From contig JAVBTX010000027.1 of the NCBI GenBank assembly GCA_031555935.1, positions 16,312-80,311 of the forward strand: a stretch of 64,000 nt of DNA, written 5' to 3'. Origin of the DNA: Roseburia_C sp031555935 (GTDB taxonomy: Bacteria; Bacillota; Clostridia; Lachnospirales; Lachnospiraceae). A program made the translations under genes and the position numbers. Below, piece after piece: positions 62,028 through 64,000 of this stretch (positions are counted from its first letter, which is position 1; the number at the start of each line of letters is the position of its first letter). Below the pieces are notes generated by a model. It saw only the letters and a program-made list of their open reading frames with translations. It ran no database searches and was not told the DNA's origin.

Positions 62028-62112
62028 AAGTCACGAAATATGACATAGCACTTTTACTCCTTTTGGGCATAAAATCAGCCGAATAATTTTCGTGACTTGA
62101 AAATCATTCGGC
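62028..62112 (-). terminator. Hairpin with alternative pairing after the AlbA_2-type gene
   Basis: Stem 1: 62112-62100 with 62090-62078 (13 bp, one mismatch), then TGATTTTATG on the minus strand, a modest terminator. The loop sequence AAGTCACGAAA (62098-62088 region) is also perfectly complementary over 11 nt to 62038-62028, so a second, exclusive fold is possible. Confidence 0.55.
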
Positions 62113-62118
62113 ATCTAG

Positions 62119-62173
62119 TGGTCATTTACTGGTCATTTACTGGTCATTCACTGGTCATTCACTGGTCATTTAC
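62119..62173. repeat. Five tandem 11-bp repeats across the stop codon of the AlbA_2-type gene
   Basis: TGGTCATTTAC or TGGTCATTCAC repeated at 62119, 62130, 62141, 62152 and 62163. The TGA stop (62161-62159) lies at the junction of units 4 and 5, so one unit is coding (VNDQ) and the others follow the stop. An inverted copy (AAAATGACCAC) sits just upstream in the coding part. Confidence 0.9.
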
Positions 62174-63580
62174 CATAAAATGACCACTATTTTTCTCATA
62201 ATGCAACTGCGCACCTCTTCCAACTCGCACTACCAAATTATCAGCTACCATTTTATTGAGTACATTTCTCGCAGCTCCTCTTGATTTATACCCACATAAC
62301 CTCATCACCTCTGCCGTTGATATCTCACCATTTCCATCAAGAAACGCCATGATTATATCTTCTTTTGTGTTCGTTTTTTTCGTAAGTGATTTCACCGTTA
62401 TATCTTCATTTTCTCTATAAATATTGACTCTAAAACTCATTCCTAATTCAATCAACTCTGGTTCCTTTAATCCATAACTTCTACACTCATCTATTACTCT
62501 TGGTATTCCAGAACCCCATTGCTCAATTAACTTCATTGCTGAAAAAGCTGATGCTATAGCTCTATTCCTTGGTCGTGATTGTCCTTCCTTGATGTCCTCA
62601 ATAGACAAGCCTCCAAATAACATTCCAGGAGAAGTTATTTCTATTCTATCATCAAAAATTGCCACTTGCACACAGCCTTCATCAAGATAGCTTCGATGTG
62701 TCACTGCATTTATAATCAACTCACGAATACTATTTACTGGTATTTCATAAGTATCTACACGAACCAAACCTTTGATTTTAGCACCCAATTTAATATTTCG
62801 AAGCACAAACTGATACGCTTCGTCAATCTGACTAAAAATAGGACCCGTATATTCTTTCTTATCAATAAAAATATTCCTTGTTATTCCTTTAAATACCGCA
62901 CATTGTATCTTCGCTTGCGGAAAATCGTTTTCCGTCAACAGCACAAATGCATTTGATGGTAAAATATTATTTTCTTGCTTAATCAATATCCCCCATGATA
63001 ACAAATTTCCTTGCGTAATATCCTTTATCGATTTTTTCTCATTTTCATTCTCGCAAGCAGCAAGCGCATACTGCTTCATTTCTCTACATAGCACATTTAT
63101 TTGTTCCCCTGTAGCCTCATGACCTACTGCATAAGTTTGATCAAAATATTTATTTGTTCCCTCAAATTCCAGTTCTTTTAACTGAATACTATCCACATGT
63201 CTGGAACTTCCATTGGTTCTAATATAAGTTCCATTTTCTTTTCCTTCTGATGCTATATAATAAGGTCTTTGCTTTCCTGGATAAACTTCAATTATAATCA
63301 AAGTCTTATCATCTATACTCTGCAAAGTTATTTCAGGTATTATCTGTGGAACGCACATATCCGTTACTGCATTCATTATTCCATCCATAATTAGAAATAC
63401 GTTTTCTTTTGAGACTCCAACAATTTGCTTTGTTTTATCCGAAATTCCAATAATAATTTTACCTCCAGCGGTATTTGAAAAAGCTACTACTGTTTTCATA
63501 TACTTCCGACTATCCGCCGGAAGCTCCTCTTTAAATTCTATTGTTTTAGATTCTCCTCCCAAAATATCTTCTAGGTTCAT
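62159..63580 (-). CDS. AlbA_2 (Schlafen-like) DNA-binding protein with divergent ATPase domain and winged helix
   Basis: 473 residues from MNLEDILGGESKTIEF at 63580 (AAGGA 6 nt upstream). N-terminal AlbA_2 domain (about 8-130: FSNTAGGKIIIGISDKT, YYIASEGKENGTYIRTN), middle HATPase_c_4-like domain (about 270-390: IRELIINAVTHRSYL, RIEITSPGMLFGGLS, LIEQWGSGIPRVIDEC), C-terminal winged helix (about 405-465). Usually annotated as a transcriptional regulator or ATP-binding protein; often found in accessory regions. Own promoter at 63630-63658. Confidence 0.85.
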   Translation of the reverse strand: MNLEDILGGESKTIEFKEELPADSRKYMKTVVAFSNTAGGKIIIGISDKTKQIVGVSKENVFLIMDGIMNAVTDMCVPQIIPEITLQSIDDKTLIIIEVYPGKQRPYYIASEGKENGTYIRTNGSSRHVDSIQLKELEFEGTNKYFDQTYAVGHEATGEQINVLCREMKQYALAACENENEKKSIKDITQGNLLSWGILIKQENNILPSNAFVLLTENDFPQAKIQCAVFKGITRNIFIDKKEYTGPIFSQIDEAYQFVLRNIKLGAKIKGLVRVDTYEIPVNSIRELIINAVTHRSYLDEGCVQVAIFDDRIEITSPGMLFGGLSIEDIKEGQSRPRNRAIASAFSAMKLIEQWGSGIPRVIDECRSYGLKEPELIELGMSFRVNIYRENEDITVKSLTKKTNTKEDIIMAFLDGNGEISTAEVMRLCGYKSRGAARNVLNKMVADNLVVRVGRGAQLHYEKNSGHFMVNDQ

Positions 63581-63629
63581 AGTATATCCTTCCATAAGAT
63601 TTTTTTATCATCAATTCACTATTTATTTC

Positions 63630-63658
63630 ATTATACTTCTTCGAACATTTTCTTGCAA
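63630..63658 (-). promoter_or_regulatory. Predicted sigma-A promoter of the AlbA_2-type gene
   Basis: Minus strand TTGCAA (63658-63653), 17-nt spacer, perfect TATAAT (63635-63630). Leader of about 43 nt to the ATG. Confidence 0.75.
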
Positions 63659-63873
63659 TTTTTTTTCATATATACATTTGTAATGTTTTCTACATCAATC
63701 AAGGTTCTCGAATAGCTATCAGCTTTTGCTTTTTTATTACTTTATTCTAATTACCGGTATACAAAGAGCATTCCAGGAGTTGGTTTAGCTGTCTGGCGGA
63801 GCCAGCCAGCACGCGCACCGCTCGCCGAATACTTCGTATTCTCACAAATAAACAAACAAAGGTTCTATAATAA

Positions 63874-63919
63874 ATGTTGGGGTGTACGAGAAATCATACT
63901 CGTGCATTCCAACATTTTT
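63874..63919 (+). terminator. Strong hairpin followed by T run on the plus strand
   Basis: 17-bp stem (ATGTTGGGGTG... with ...GCATTCCAACAT, three G-U pairs), 8-nt loop, then TTTTTGTTT. No plus-strand gene ends before it, so it may be a leader attenuator for whatever begins at the right edge. Confidence 0.55.
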
Positions 63920-63983
63920 GTTTATAATAAAAACACCCCCAAGTGCCAGTCTACCAAACAAACCACTCGGAGGTGCATCAATA

Positions 63984-64000
63984 ATGCATAATTATTGTAT
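63984..64000 (+). CDS. Possible gene start cut by the right edge
   Basis: ATG at 63984 with GGAGG 10 nt upstream, reading M-H-N-Y-C before the window ends. Transposases of some Clostridia start like this, but five residues decide nothing. Confidence 0.25.

Larger units (their letters stand above)
63581..63983. other. Intergenic region at the right end
   Basis: About 400 bases without a gene. It holds the promoter of the AlbA_2-type gene (63630-63658), a perfect short hairpin GAATACTTCGTATTC at about 63825, a strong hairpin at 63874-63919, and an imperfect inverted repeat CACCCCCAAGTG (about 63934) / CACTCGGAGGTG (about 63964). Confidence 0.6.

Noticed and set aside
62119..62173. CRISPR-like array
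   Set aside because: Units are 11 bp in direct tandem with no spacers.

Overview
The window is a stretch of Bacillota chromosome, most likely from a Clostridia/Lachnospiraceae-type anaerobe. The supporting signs are: moderate G+C with strong GGAGG-type ribosome sites; a DAP-type MurE; a YlmC/YmxH sporulation-family protein; a PrkC/Stp kinase-phosphatase pair with PASTA repeats; an LtaS-type enzyme beside YfhO; the dgt-dnaG-rpoD-trmK-nif3 gene order; and a type IV pilus locus without an outer-membrane secretin. Almost everything is read from the minus strand. The plus strand carries only pyrBI, one small membrane-protein gene and perhaps a gene start at the right edge.

Layout in window coordinates. 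1-2194: 5' part of a secreted InlB-repeat protein that runs off the left edge. 2484-7780: yfhO, an LtaS-like phosphoglycerol transferase and cysK. 7861-11008: efp as its own unit, then argC, rpiB, yqeG and an isochorismatase-family hydrolase. 11165-11569: a small unknown gene with its own terminator and a sigma-28-like promoter. 11658-12110: nrdR with a strong promoter and two NrdR-box-like sites. 12308-27751: a long, tightly packed housekeeping block. In transcription order it reads murE, priA, def, fmt, zinc peptidase, rsmB, rlmN, stp, prkC, rsgA, rpe, thiamine pyrophosphokinase, a Fic protein, ychF and ymxH, driven at least by a good promoter before murE. 27889-31766: accessory genes, namely a small membrane protein, a PH-domain protein, two paralogous lipoproteins around a GH16-like protein, and a broken AlbA_2/ATPase-type gene. 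31829-33174: pyrB-pyrI with promoter, leader hairpin and terminator. 33217-35186: DnaJ-domain protein, DUF5685-like protein and a zinc-ribbon membrane protein.

35307-54168 is the most interesting part, a complete-looking type IV pilus operon. In transcription order it holds pilB, pilT, pilC, major pilin, prepilin peptidase, a PilM-PilN fusion, a PilO-like protein, four pilin-like or PilX-like minor components (several unusually large), and finally a 1679-residue secreted protein with a discoidin-type (F5/8C) domain. That last gene sits where Gram-negative minor-pilin operons carry pilY1, so I infer a pilus-tip adhesin. The operon begins only about 35 nt after the RNase P RNA gene (rnpB), and I see no good separate promoter.

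54716-61920 holds the macromolecular-synthesis block: dgt, dnaG, rpoD, trmK, nif3-like, and a TGS/uridine-kinase-like gene. 62159-63580 is an intact AlbA_2-type regulator whose stop codon lies inside an 11-bp tandem repeat. The broken relative at 31112-31766 also ends in a similar short repeat. The last 0.4 kb holds a promoter, strong hairpins and perhaps the start of another gene. I found no tRNA, CRISPR array or clear complete insertion sequence.
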